From the NCBI GenBank assembly GCA_022376465.1, contig JACDTU010000011.1, forward strand, positions 434,001-498,000: DNA of 64,000 bases, read 5' to 3'. Position 1 is the first letter of the stretch; the number at the start of each line of letters is the position of its first letter. Below are positions 51,791 through 62,423 of this stretch, piece by piece. The notes beneath the pieces were generated by a model. It saw only the letters and a program-made list of their open reading frames with translations. It had not been told where the DNA came from and did not search any database. The position numbers and the translations under genes are program-made. This stretch comes from Cubamyces lactineus (taxonomy: Eukaryota > Basidiomycota > Agaricomycetes > Polyporales > Polyporaceae).

Positions 51791-53422
51791 ATGGCACCCT
51801 CCTCGTCCTCCAAGGCGTCCTCGGAGCTCAACCCAAGGACGACCCACTATGAGTTCATGGGCCCGCCTGGCGCGCTCGCTATCACCATTGGTGTTCCGTT
51901 CATGACCTACGCGCTCTACTTCGGCTGTTCCGAGCAGACCGGTGGCTGCCCGCCCCCTATTGACACCGCCGTCATCGTCGAGTCGCTCACCAGCCTGTCG
52001 TTCTGGAAGAGCCTCTGGGACACTCAGGCGACCCTCATCTACCTCGCTTGGTATGCGTTCGTTGTCGCCGCCTGGTTCGTTCTCCCTGGGGACTGGATCG
52101 AGGGAACTCCGCTGCGGACAGGCGGGAAAAAGAAGTACAAGATCAATGGTGCGTGTTCGTATTCTCCGTACGGAACCTGTAGCTCATGCATACTACTAGC
52201 ATTCTCTACGGGACTTTTGACTCTGGGCATCACATTCGGTGTGATTACACGCTATGGCCCTCAGGCGTTGTCCTTCATCTACGACAAATGGGTCGGCCTG
52301 GTCACTGCCTCTATCCTTATGTCCGTCGTCCAAGCTGTGGGGTGCTACCTAATTTCATTCCGGGAAGGCGAGCTTCTTGCGCTTGGTGGAAACAGCGGCA
52401 ACTTCATCTACGACGTATGTCTTCATGTTGTCGGCCCGAGGCAGTGACTGATTTCTAGTTCTAGTTCTATATCGGCCGCTCGTTAAACCCGTCCATTGGC
52501 TCCCTCGACCTGAAGTCGTTCAACGAGCTCCGCCCCGGACTGATCCTTTGGATGTTGATTGACATTGGCATGGCATGCGAACAAGCTGTCCGTCGTGGCG
52601 GCAAGGCGACCGACTCGATGTGGCTCGTTCTTGCGTTCCAATCCTGGTACGTTTTGGATGCGCTCTACAATGAAGTGAGTTGCTCCCGCGACACGTCTGT
52701 CATCCGCATACTCAAAGCGTTCTGGTAGCCTGCCATCTTCACCACCATGGACATCACAACGGATGGTTTCGGGTTCATGCTCGCAGTTGGCGACCTTGCC
52801 TGGGTTCCGTTTGTCTACTCCTTACAGGCACGCTACCTCGTCTGGAACCAAATCGAGCTTGGTCCGATCAACACCGCCGCTGTCATCGCCGTGAACCTCC
52901 TTGGGTACTACATCTTCCGTGCTGCGAATGGCGAGAAGAACGACTTCCGCAACGGCCGCAACCCGAAGAGTACGCTCAGCGCTGACAGACATCTGAACGC
53001 AACACTGACTGTGAATGCTTAGACCTCCAATATATGACGACTGAGCGCGGTACCAAGCTGCTCACGTCTGGCTGGTGGGGTCGCAGCAGGCACCCGAACT
53101 ACATGTACGTTTTCGCCTCCGAGGACCCCTTGATCGTATACCCATTGACGTCCTTTCGTCTTAGGGGTGACTTGCTGATGGCCTTTGCATGGTCACTCCC
53201 GACTGGGTTTAACACGCCCATTACGTACTTCTACGTGATCTACTTCGCGGTCCTCCTCATTCACCGTGAGAGGAGAGATGACGAGGCGTGCGAGAAGAAG
53301 TACGTCGTACAGCGTTCCATGTGTTGAGCGACTTGCTGATCCGTATTCACAATAGGTATGGTAAGGATTGGGAGAAGTACAGGAAGCTCGTGCCATACCG
53401 CATCATCCCGTACGTGTATTGA
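51791..53422 (+). CDS. ERG24: sterol C14 reductase (Erg24)
   Basis: An ER membrane enzyme that reduces the C14-15 double bond left by CYP51 in ergosterol synthesis. Exons give MGPPGALAITIGVPFMTYAL, SLWDTQATLIYLAWYAFVVA, the central GGNSGNFIYD joined to FYIGRSLNPSIGSLDLKSFN, and ELRPGLILWMLID. The C-terminal signature is LLTSGWWGRSRHPNYM joined to GDLLMAFAWSLPTGFNTP, then YFAVLLIHRERRDDEACEKKY, GKDWEKYRKLVPYRIIPYVY and a stop at 53420-53422. ELRPGL and the Trp-Trp-Gly...Arg-His motif favour Erg24 over Erg4. At least six introns; the one between NYM and GDLL (53104-53163) is clear. Substrate and role follow from the family. The P450 reductase at 25-27 kb supplies electrons to the preceding step. 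Confidence 0.93.
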
Positions 53423-53994
53423 GGGGGTTTTGTGAGCATATGTCCGTGCGTGCAGGACGGTGACAAAACGGACCATATATCGTGGTGGATGACTGAGACT
53501 AATACCGGGTCTGGAATGGCTACTGTCTTCGGTGTTCCGGAATGCGATACCAGATTGCTACTCAGTCGGTCGATGGGTGTGAGAGTCGCCCATTGTATGT
53601 GGCACCTCAATTGCTCTCGATCACTGCATTGAGCCGACTACTATTCGCGATATCATTATACAGCTCCAGAGGCCAGGATTGAAGGTTAAGCATAGCGTCG
53701 AAAGTTCTGGCTTCGTGATGAGTATACTATCTAGCCCTCACCCGACGTATTAGAAATCAAACTCCGGCTATGTTGGCGTCGGCGGCTAGGATGTTTGGAG
53801 CACCTCGTCGTAACAAACCCGACTTTGTTGATCAGACAAGAGCGCGATGCGATATAAAGACAGACCTAGCGGTGCCAATGAGCACTCGAGTACTCGCAAA
53901 CCCTGCCCAGGCCACTTGATACGGAAGACCTAGTCTAGTACATCGCTGCCTTCCTACCCTACTACCGTAACTGCTTGTTGATTGTAACCCCAGG
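53423..53994. other. intergenic upstream of the GST cluster
   Basis: The stretch includes ERG24 3' sequence and a gatataaagaca TATA-like box at about 53850-53861, before GST copy 1. No gene seen. Confidence 0.5.
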
Positions 53995-54862
53995 ATGCCG
54001 GAGCCCATCATCTTCTACGATATCCCCAGCAAGGACTTGAATCCCAAGGCATGGTCGCCGAATACCTGGAAGACGAGGTACGTACTGCACGAACTATCCT
54101 ACACCACCGTGATTCAGTGCAGCTACATAGCCCGCGGCGGACAGGTTCTGCCTGAACTTAAAGGGCCTTCCATACAAGACCGTGTGGGTCGAATACCCCG
54201 ACATTGAGCCCGTCTTGCGTAAACTCGGCGTTCGCCCCACAGTCAAGAACGCAGAAGGGGAGCCCTATTACACCGTGCCTGCGATCTTCGACCCGAACAC
54301 CAAAGTCGCGCTCGCCGAGTCCTCCGCGATCGCGCGCTACCTCGACAAGGCGTACCCGGACTCCCCGCGGCTCATCCCCGCGGAGACAGACGCGCTGCAC
54401 GCCGCGTTCGACGACGCATTCCACGCGGCGATACTCGACGGTATTGCGCGAGCGATGCTGCACGAGACGGCCAACCACCTCAACCCGCGCAGCGAGGCGC
54501 ACTTCCGCCGGTCGCGCGAGGCCGCGTTCAAAATCAATGACCTCGCGGAGCTCGCGCCCCCAGGGCCGAAGCGCGACGAGGCGTGGGCGGCGGTGAAGAG
54601 GGGACTCAGCACGTTTGCTGGGTGGCTGCGCGCGGATGGGTCGGACAAGCTGTTCTTCTTGGGCCAGGATAGGATTGCGTACGCAGATATCACCATCGCC
54701 GGGTTCTTGATCTGGGTGCGGATCGTGCTGGGTAAAGAGAGCGAGGAGTGGGCGGAGTTGATGGCTTGGGATGGAGGGCGATGGGCGAGGTTCATGGCGG
54801 CGTTCGAGAAGTACGAGACGGTCGACGTTGGCGAGGATGTTGTGATCAATTCGTCCTTCTAG
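53995..54862 (+). CDS. glutathione S-transferase, FuA/Ure2p-like, copy 1
   Basis: Two exons joined in KTR|FCLNLKGLPYKT. The N-terminal thioredoxin-like domain starts PEPIIFYDIPSKDLNPKAWS, and the SPNTW segment holds the active-site Ser position used by fungal FuA-type GSTs. Then come YYTVPAIFDPNTKVALAESS and the glutathione-contact motif ESSAIARYLDKAYP. The all-alpha C-terminal domain contains AHFRRSREAAFKINDLAEL and GQDRIAYADITIAGFLIW, the latter with the N-capping box Asp. Length of about 256 residues is normal. These enzymes are expanded in wood-rotting fungi, where some bind or cleave lignin-derived aromatics. This copy is the most divergent of the three and lacks the gtcgagtcagcagccc element of the other two promoters. 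Confidence 0.93.
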
Positions 54863-55449
54863 ACATACGAAGAACGAACGAGGCAGTGAGACCCAGCTGC
54901 ATGCTGGCGAAGCTTTACTAGCTCGGTGCGCGAGGCTCGGACTTCTCACCGAAGTCGTGTTTCCTTCTAACCTCCAGGATGTGTGGTGGTCTTCGCGAAA
55001 TGATCGGCTTCATGCCGTTAGCTATGACGAAGGCGCGAGCAACATTCCCATCGTATGCGAATGCGTGGAAGGAGTCATGGATAGAACCCCGTAGAGCTGG
55101 CAGCATGCGGATAGCTGGGCACTACCTGCGGCCTGCGCACTAGGGTAGTAGCGCTATTGAGGAGAAATCTGTAAGCAGTGACCGCAGTCTCAACGTTCAA
55201 CGCGCAGAATTAGTCATTGCTTTGGTCGGCTATAGATCTGCAAGCACATTGATGGAGCTCGCGCTCATGAGTCGAGTCAGCAGCCCTGCGCGCGATATAT
55301 AGTGACAGTTCGAGGTTCATGTCCCTCAGCCCAACGTACCGGCGCGCGTGACACACTTGGCGGCCAGATCGTCCATCTGCAGTACTCACCGCACATCGCT
55401 ACGATCATCCCCCCGTACAACGTGCCCGCGCCATCTTGAGTTCGCAGAC
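54863..55449. other. spacer between GST copies 1 and 2, including the copy 2 promoter
   Basis: No gene. The right end carries the promoter element at 55271-55286 and a gatatata box near 55294. Confidence 0.5.
55271..55286 (+). promoter_or_regulatory. shared 16 bp promoter element (gtcgagtcagcagccc), GST copy 2
   Basis: It lies 164 bp before the ATG and recurs 154 bp before copy 3. Its core gagtcagca resembles Yap1/AP-1 or antioxidant-response half-sites, which often control fungal GST genes. A gatatata box follows. Confidence 0.5.
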
Positions 55450-56320
55450 ATGTCTGAACCTATCCTTTTCTACGACATCCCCGGAAAAGATTTCGCCCTG
55501 AAGTCGTGGTCACCGAACACTTGGAAGACCAGGTTCGTACTACCAAACTCGGGCTAAGCAGTCTGAGAGCCCCCAGAGTCGGGTCGTTTTCCCTCTCAAT
55601 ACTCAGACGATAAGCTGCAGATATTGCCTGAACTTCAAGGGCCTTCCGTACCAAACCATATGGGTTGAGTATCCCGACATCGAGGCCGTCATGCGCAAGG
55701 TTGGGGTCCTTCCAGTCGAGACCAAGGAGAACGGTTCGCCCCTCTATACCCTGCCCGCGATCTATGACCCAAACACCAAGACTGCTCTCGCCGAGTCCGC
55801 CGCGATCGCACGCTACCTCGACAAGACATACCCTGACACACCGCGCCTCATCCCGGAGGAGATGGACGCGCTGCACGCTGCGTTCAACAAGGCGTTCCTC
55901 ACCACCTTCTCGCCTCATCTCCGCAAGCTCACGATCCCTGCGGTGGCGAACCATCTGCCCCCGCGGAGCGAGGTGTATTTCCGCAAAACGCGCGAGGCCG
56001 CGTGGGGTGTCGCCCACCTGGATGACATCGCGCCCCCGGGACCTAAGCGCGACGAGGCTTGGGCAGGCGTGAAGAAAGGCCTCGGGGTTATCGTAGAGTG
56101 GCTGGAGGCCGACGGGACGGACAAGCTCTTTTTCACGGGAAAGGACAAGATTGCCTACGCAGACATCACGGTCGCTGCATACCTGGTATGGACCCGGATT
56201 ACGCTTGACCAGAGTTATTGGACGGATTTGATCTCCTGGCATGGAGGTCGGTGGGGAAGATTTATGGCTGCGTTCGAGAAGTACGAGGCGGTCGACGAGG
56301 GCGAGGATGCGGTCCTCTGA
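55450..56320 (+). CDS. glutathione S-transferase, FuA/Ure2p-like, copy 2
   Basis: Two exons, MSEPILFYDIPGKDFALKSW with SPNTWKTR, then YCLNFKGLPYQTIWVEYPDI. The glutathione-binding ESAAIARYLDKTYPDTPRLI and the C-terminal VYFRKTREAAWGVAHLDDI and GKDKIAYADITVAAYLVW follow. The end AFEKYEAVDEGEDAVL is the same as in copy 3, and the two are clearly closer to each other than to copy 1. An intron (55532 to about 55621) lies at the same place in all three. The product is 230-260 residues, complete and with no visible damage. Probable function is conjugation or binding of xenobiotics; the individual substrate cannot be read from the sequence. Confidence 0.93.
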
Positions 56321-56806
56321 ACCTATATGACGTACTGCAATAAGTTAGTGAGATGACTAGTGTACACTGCCACTTTTGTGCGCGCAAGCCGAAACTCGCG
56401 AAACATACCTAGTCGTGGACGCTGGGACTCCTCTGGACAATCGCAATCTGGTGAGCTAGTCATATGTCGATATGCTACTGGTTCTGGCCCACGTGAGACC
56501 GAGCCGTACTAGGCTATCTGCTATACATTACTCCTGCGCAGGCCTACATGGGAATACCTTGCAAGCTTCTCGTATTAGTCATTGGCCTTTTTTGAATCTA
56601 TTCGAAGTTGGAAGCTTCGCATTGGACCCGTACCATTGTCGAGTCAGCAGCCCCACGCGCGCGATTCTGTGCACTTAAAGGTGAAGGTTCCAGTCCCAGA
56701 TGCACATACCTCGTAGCCCAGCCTGATACCGTGAGGTTGATTCCTCCCCTACAAGTACCAATACTCCCTTCCGCCACGCGTCCACGCGATCCGTACAGAT
56801 CACATC
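56321..56806. other. spacer between GST copies 2 and 3
   Basis: No gene is seen. The copy 3 promoter element is at 56638-56653. Confidence 0.5.
56638..56653 (+). promoter_or_regulatory. shared 16 bp promoter element (gtcgagtcagcagccc), GST copy 3
   Basis: Exact match to 55271-55286, at nearly the same distance from the start codon. Confidence 0.5.
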
Positions 56807-57672
56807 ATGCCGGAGCCCATCGTCTTCTACGACATCCCTGGCAAGGACGTGACCCCCAAAGCGTGGTCACCAAACACCTGGAAAACCAGGTTCGTACTGA
56901 ACTGATCAGCCAGCCTGGACGATCGCAATGTTGGGTCTCCGCTTCGCCATGTACTTAGAGTGCATGCCACAGGTACTGCTTGAACTTCAAGGGCCTCCCG
57001 TACAAGACCGTATGGGTTGAATACCCTGACATTGAAGCCGTCATGCGCAAGGCCGGGATCCTTCCAGCATCCACGAAGGCAGACGGCACGCCCTACTACA
57101 CCCTTCCTGCGATCTATGACCCCAACACAAAGACCGGGCTGGCCGAATCTGCCGCGATCGCGCGCTACCTCGACAGGGCGTACCCGGACACTCCGCGCCT
57201 CATCCCTGCTGAGACGGATGCGCTGCACGCGGCGTTCAACCAGGCGTTCCGTAACGCGTTCTTGCCCGACCTCGCGAAGCTCACGATCCCCGCGGTAGCA
57301 GACCACTTGTTTCCGCGTAGCGAGGCGTACTTCCGCAGGACACGCGAGGTCGCCTTTGGTGTCGATCATCTAGATCACATCGCGCCCCCGGGCCCAAAGC
57401 GCGACGAGGCGTGGGCGGGCGTGAAGAAGGGCCTCGGGATGGTCGCGGGTTGGCTGCAGGCAGACGGATCGGACAAGCTCTTTTTCACCGGGAAGGATAA
57501 GATCGTTTATGCAGACATAACCGTCGCGGGGTTCCTAGTATGGGCCAGGGTAGTGCTGGACAGGAAGGAGTGGGAGACCTTGATATCTTGGGATGGTGGT
57601 CGGTGGGGAAAGTTCATGGCAGCGTTTGAGAAGTACGAGGCGGTTGACGAGGGCGAAGACGCAGTTCTCTGA
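56807..57672 (+). CDS. glutathione S-transferase, FuA/Ure2p-like, copy 3
   Basis: Two exons, MPEPIVFYDIPGKDVTPKAW with SPNTWKTR, spliced to YCLNFKGLPYKTVWVEYPDI. The thioredoxin fold ends in ESAAIARYLDRAYPDTPRLI. The C-terminal domain contains AYFRRTREVAFGVDHLDHIA, LFFTGKDKIVYADITVAGF and the shared end EKYEAVDEGEDAVL. Intact. Highly similar to copy 2 through most of its length, so the duplication is recent. Together with copies 1 and 2 it forms a same-strand tandem array, the usual mode of GST growth in these fungi. Confidence 0.93.
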
Positions 57673-58025
57673 ATTTGATATCTGGTCAGTGTATGATATG
57701 GACAGAATGTGTATGGGTGTCGCGAACGGTAACATACCCCAGCTTACTGAGCGTCGATGTCTGCGGCGTAGTATATATCCATGACAAATTTCCGCGGTTC
57801 AGCCCTCGGGCACTTGCTGTGGGCGCAGTTCTGGTCGGGGATGATCGCCGCAGCGCCAACATGCGAACAGTGACTCACGTTACGAAGTTGTTCAAACCGG
57901 CAGTATAAGATGGATGGACTGAAAGAGAGCAGCGGCTCAAGCGGACTAACAAAACGCGGGTGAGTTCAGGTCTTCAGTTATGAGCACCTTCGCTAATGAC
58001 CTGTTTTATTTCTTAGAACCCCGGA
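57673..58025. other. spacer between GST copy 3 and the GNAT gene
   Basis: The string gtgtatgatatggacagaat at about 57689 has a close echo, gtgtatgatgtgtacagaat, at about 58688, after the GNAT gene. Confidence 0.5.
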
Positions 58026-58601
58026 ATGTCTGAAAACGGATCCACTTTACCCGTCGTCCGTCAGGCGGTCCCAGACGACCTGGCGCAAATCGTCCCGCTC
58101 TTCATCGCGTCTCACGACACGACCTTACCCGGCGTGACCTTCTCCGCCGAACCTTTCTACGCCCCCGACAAGGTCCTCGAACGCCTGCGAACACGCCTTT
58201 TTCCGCCCCACTCCCTGAAGACGTACGTGCTCGAGGTGGCCCATACCGGCGAGGTCGTTGGCTATGGCAACGTCAAACCAAGGCGCGACCTAGACGACGC
58301 ATCGTCCGCTTCTCACGAGCAGTGCCTGGAGGATCAGAACGAGGTGGACATGTTCTTCGTCAAGGCCGGAGCGGGTGGGCGAGGTTACGGCACGCTCCTC
58401 ATGGAGGCGATCCAGAAGGAGTGGGCCGCGCATGGCGAGCTCAAGCTTCACGTGCTGAAGAGGAACGAACGCGCGATCCGTTTCTACGAGAAGTGCGGCT
58501 ACCGGATGGTGCCTGGTGGCGAGGCGGTGGTGAGAAGTGAATCGTTGATCGAGCCGTTGGAGGAAACAATATGCCTTATGCGTTGGTCACCGCCTCCATA
58601 A
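58026..58601 (+). CDS. GNAT-family N-acetyltransferase
   Basis: An intronless 191-residue frame. The start MSENGSTLPVVRQAVPDDLA leads into the GNAT fold; the acetyl-CoA loop is FVKAGAGGRGYGTLLMEAIQ (the GRGYG part is motif A), followed by LKLHVLKRNERAIRFYEKCG (motif B, with the FYEKxGY end). It ends CLMRWSPPP. It probably acetylates a small amine or protein N-terminus; the acceptor is unknown. ATG 58026 is preceded by pyrimidine-rich sequence and an acceptor-like ttcttag, so a noncoding first exon is possible. A decayed copy of its 3' half lies just downstream at 58850-59035. Confidence 0.9.
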   Translation: MSENGSTLPVVRQAVPDDLAQIVPLFIASHDTTLPGVTFSAEPFYAPDKVLERLRTRLFPPHSLKTYVLEVAHTGEVVGYGNVKPRRDLDDASSASHEQCLEDQNEVDMFFVKAGAGGRGYGTLLMEAIQKEWAAHGELKLHVLKRNERAIRFYEKCGYRMVPGGEAVVRSESLIEPLEETICLMRWSPPP

Positions 58602-58849
58602 GCGCGTCGAACAGGGACTCGTGCTTGTGTGAAACGAATAATGACGCGGTTAACGAAGATGGACTTGAAAACGCTGTATTCTAATCAGTGTATGATGTGT
58701 ACAGAATGTTTTGCACATACCTAGCGTGGCGCATGGGTGCTTCGCACTGCCGGAATATAAGCGCAAGTGAGTGCGGCGAGGGGAACAGCTGAAGCAAAGC
58801 TATCGCGTCACCAAGTCAATGTAACTTCGAAGGTCTCTCGTGAAAGCTG

Positions 58850-59035
58850 GGACGTGGGGGCGAGGATATCGCACATGCCTCTTGGGATTAAGGGGATAGT
58901 GGTCGATGAGTGGAATGGTGTTGGGACGCGCGATTCGCTTCTACAAGAGGTGCAAATCGCCGAAGGTAGCTAGTGAGGAGGTTATGGTGAGGTCCGAGCT
59001 GCAATTGGCAGAGCCACGGGAGGTAACACTTTTGC
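58850..59035 (+). pseudogene. degenerate partial copy of the GNAT gene 3' half
   Basis: gggcgaggatatcgcacatg matches the part of the intact gene coding GGRGYG-TLL, and acgcgcgattcgcttctac matches the RAIRFYEK region. It continues through a recognisable VVRSE region to gagccacgggaggtaaca. Several stops and frame changes are present, and the acetyl-CoA loop would read GRGYR. The duplication probably included flanking DNA, since a similar string flanks both copies. Confidence 0.75.
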
Positions 59036-59396
59036 CTGGTGCGCTGGTACGTACTTGAAGGCCGGTTCATTGGTCAAATGAAGAAGTTGTCAATTTGAGG
59101 TGGGATTCTTCACGTCGCACTTCACTGGCAGCATCACATGCAGGGGAGTCAATGATTGTCCAAGTTCGTATTCAGTCTGGCGTGTACAATGCATATCGAG
59201 TCGTCGGGTATCTGTACATGAGGCGCACTGCGCATATAGTGATGCATGCAAAGCAAGACGGTATAATCTGCGAATGCACATCATATTAGCTCCGACAGAA
59301 CGCGCCTCTCCTCCCACAACGGGCAAGCATGTACCACATACCGTAGCAATAAGCAAGGCACATATCATAGCAACATCGGCGGGCGACACCACGCCC
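59036..59396. other. spacer before the kinesin 3' end
   Basis: I see no gene or repeat here. Confidence 0.45.
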
Positions 59397-62300
59397 CTAC
59401 ACCGGGACGTTCTCCTTCTCACTCAGCACTTCCCTTACCGGGCTTTGGTTCAGCTTCCGCATCGCCAGCCCGCTCTTCGTAATCGTCGGGGACATGGACA
59501 TACCCGTCTTCTCCAGCTCGATGCTCACTTCGTCTATCACAGCGTCCCACTCTTCCTCGAGCAGACTTGGCTCCGCGGCGCTCACGCCGCCGAGGCGGAT
59601 GGGGGACTCGGTCTCTGCCAGAGGCTCCATTGTCGGCTCAGCCTTGAGCGTGGAGACTCGACTGCGCTGGCGCTGAGCAAATACCGCCGCAGCCCCACCT
59701 GGGGTCGGCATGGGAGGGTTGAATTTGGCGGGTGGAAGGGGAGGGGCACCCAAACCACCAAGGCCAAGCTGGTCGAACTTGCGCACGAAAGCGGCCAGCG
59801 CCTGGCGCTCCTCTTCCAGCTTCATACGCATCTAAGGTCAACCAATCTTGTGAGCCTTGCGTACACCCTGGGCAAGTAGGATTACGTACCTTTCGCTCCT
59901 TCTCGAGCTGCTTGACAAGCTCATCCGCCCAAGCCTCCTTCTCCTCTCGGGCACGAACCTCCTTCTCGAGGCGTCCGGCCCACTCCTTCTCGACATCCTC
60001 ACGCACGGCACGCAAAGGTTCACCGAGATTGTCCTCGTATCCCTTTACGACGATTTCGAGTTCGCGGATCGTCTTGGCCTGCTCGGCTAGCAGCCTGTCC
60101 TTGTCACTCTCCGGGGCGTCCGGGGGCAACTGCGGTCGTGCGAGCAGAGCGGCTTCGAGGGACAGGATCTGGGTTGCTTGCGTTTCCAGCTGCCGACGAG
60201 CGGCGAGGAGTTCTTGCTGCAACTGCACCCCCGTATGTCAGTAATGCTCGGAGACCACGCTGCGCAGACTGAACCGACCTGATATGGCGACATGTCAAAG
60301 TCGATCTTAGCAGGACTTGCCGGCCGCGACTCATCGCCCTTGTTCTCATCCACTGATTGACTCGTCAGGATAAGCTTCGTGAGCTGCCTGATACGTGCGT
60401 TCAGGTCATTCATCGCCCTGCTCTCATCGAGCTGCTCGCGCGCAGACAAGCGACGCGAGCGCACGGGCGCGTCCGCTTCCTTCTCCGCAAGGCGCTTCTT
60501 GAGCTCCTCGATCTCTTTGCGGTAGCGTTCGAGGAGCGCGTCCGTATCGACGACCTCCTTCTTCTGTGCGTGCAGTTGCACCTTCTTGATGCGCTGTGCG
60601 AAGAGGAGCGTGCTGGTCGATTCGGCAATGGCGGACGTGTCGGGGTTGATTGTGCAAATGACGGATATCCTGGCGTTCCCGGAAAGGGAGGGTTGGAGCA
60701 TGCGGGTTAGCTTGGAATTACGGAAGGGGACGTGGTCGCTGAGCAGTCAAGCAGCATTCAGTATGGGCACTATGTAGCATATCTATCAGACGCACTTCTT
60801 GCCCTTCGCAGAGTTCTCCGCGAGGGTCGAGATGACCGACCCTAGGGTTAGTAAACTGCATTTCAGGAGGTGAGCAGAACTCCTATATTTCGAATAAAAC
60901 ATATACTGACCTAGTATTGATGTACTTGCCTTCTCGTGTTCGGTCTTTGTCAGATGTCGCTTTCTCGGACCCCGCAAGGTCAATCAAGCTCTGTATGTGC
61001 GCCTTCAGTATGAGACTTGCAAGGAGTGTCAACGGTACGCACTAGCACAGACGTCTGTACACTTCGTCCGCCTCTGGCTTGCAAGCGGGGGCCTCCAGGT
61101 GTAGGTGGCCTAAACCCGGGAGTAGTTCGCCCACTGGGAACGCCATCGTCGCCACTGCCTCGCTCCCGACTTTCGATGACGAGTCGGAATACGCTATGAC
61201 TACGACTACTCCGTTCGTTCCAGTCTGTGCTCGCAGTACGTCTGTTACCTTCGCCTCTCTGCAGCACTTCGTGCACGCCCTTGAGGCTGGTGACGACTTC
61301 CTCACGCAAGGGCGTGAGGATGATGTTCGGGCCGGTGCCCTGAATCTGCACTGGTTGTGACACGGAAGAAGATGGTGGGGCGAGCAGGTCGTGGATAGTT
61401 TCGTTGTAGATCTCGAGGTAAGAGCAACGCAGGAGATACTCGCGGTTTGGCGTGCGCCGGATGTACGCGAACACATCTTTCATTGCCCGGGGGATGATAC
61501 CGGGCTGGTCTTCATCGCCGGACTGCGCTTTGGGATGAGACACGGGTTTGCACGAGCGCCCAGGAAGATTAAGCACTGACAAGAGTAAAGGTCTTTCCAC
61601 TGGCGGTTTGACCATACGCAAATATCACGGCGTTGTAGCCGTCCATCGCAGCGCAAACGTGGCTGCGCGCGACTGCGTTGTATACCGGCTTATTTTCTGA
61701 CCCGGTCAGGATTTCATCAAATCGGAAGTCTTGGGGCGTGGCGGCGGCCGACTTAGTATATTGTTGTTGAAGTTTGATAGTCTTGGGCTTGGTTGCGGTA
61801 GTCACATCCCAAGCAATGGGATTCTGGGTCGGTCGAATTCTATAGGGTACTTCAGCATGCATGTCATTTCAGGCGTCCCTTTTCTACCTGTTGACCTCCA
61901 CTCACCCCTCAAGCGAGGGGACAGTCATCCTGCCAGAATCGAATCGAACTTACCTGATGGATACAAGGACCTTGTCCTCTCCACCGTAATCGGTGTTCAG
62001 AAGGCTCTCGTCGATGTCTGCAGAGATGTCTCCCGCTTCCACGGTTTCAGAGTCGACGAGAGCCTCTTCCGGGTCGATCCTGCTAACATCCATCTCGCTC
62101 ACATGTGGCATCAACAGTGGGCTCTCCGTGCCCTTCCGCGGCGAGCTTGGAGTCTTCGGTCGCGAGTTCTCCCTGCTCTTGCTGCGCGGCCGCGAAGGAG
62201 TAGGGGGGACAGAGCCCAAGGTGGACTTGGAGTTGAAACGGGTGCGAGACTCGGTCGAGAGTGGTGCCTTGTATTTCTTCGCGGACCCAAGAAGACTTGG

Positions 62301-62423
62301 CGTAGTAGAGCGGGGCAGTCGGGAGCCATCGTCGGACAGGTGTGCGGAGAGGGGGCGCTTGGGTGTGAAGGGGACAGGGCGGGAAAGCTTGCTCGTCGTT
62401 GCTGACGATGTTGAGGACGACAT
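59397..62423 (-). CDS. KIP2: kinesin-7 type motor (Kip2/Tea2-like)
   Basis: A plus-end motor carried on microtubules, involved in polarity and spindle positioning in fungi. The N-terminal 150 residues are basic and Ser/Pro-rich. The motor starts VLVSIRVRPTQ, with the P-loop FAYGQTASGKTFTL, switch I NERSSRSHSVF and switch II DLAGSEKATSDKDR. LTRMLQPSLSGNARISVICT and STSTLLFAQRIKKVQ end the head, followed by the neck coil. Coiled-coil segments follow (DALLERYRKEIEELKKRLAE, QELLAARRQLETQATQILSL), then a Gly/Pro-rich tail and a C-terminal helix with ENVPV. A Gly/Pro-rich insert lies between switch I and switch II (coded near 61060-61150). About nine introns are present. Start ATG at 62421-62423; stop at 59397-59399. 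The subfamily call rests on head order and neighbours in memory, not on a tree. Confidence 0.88.
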
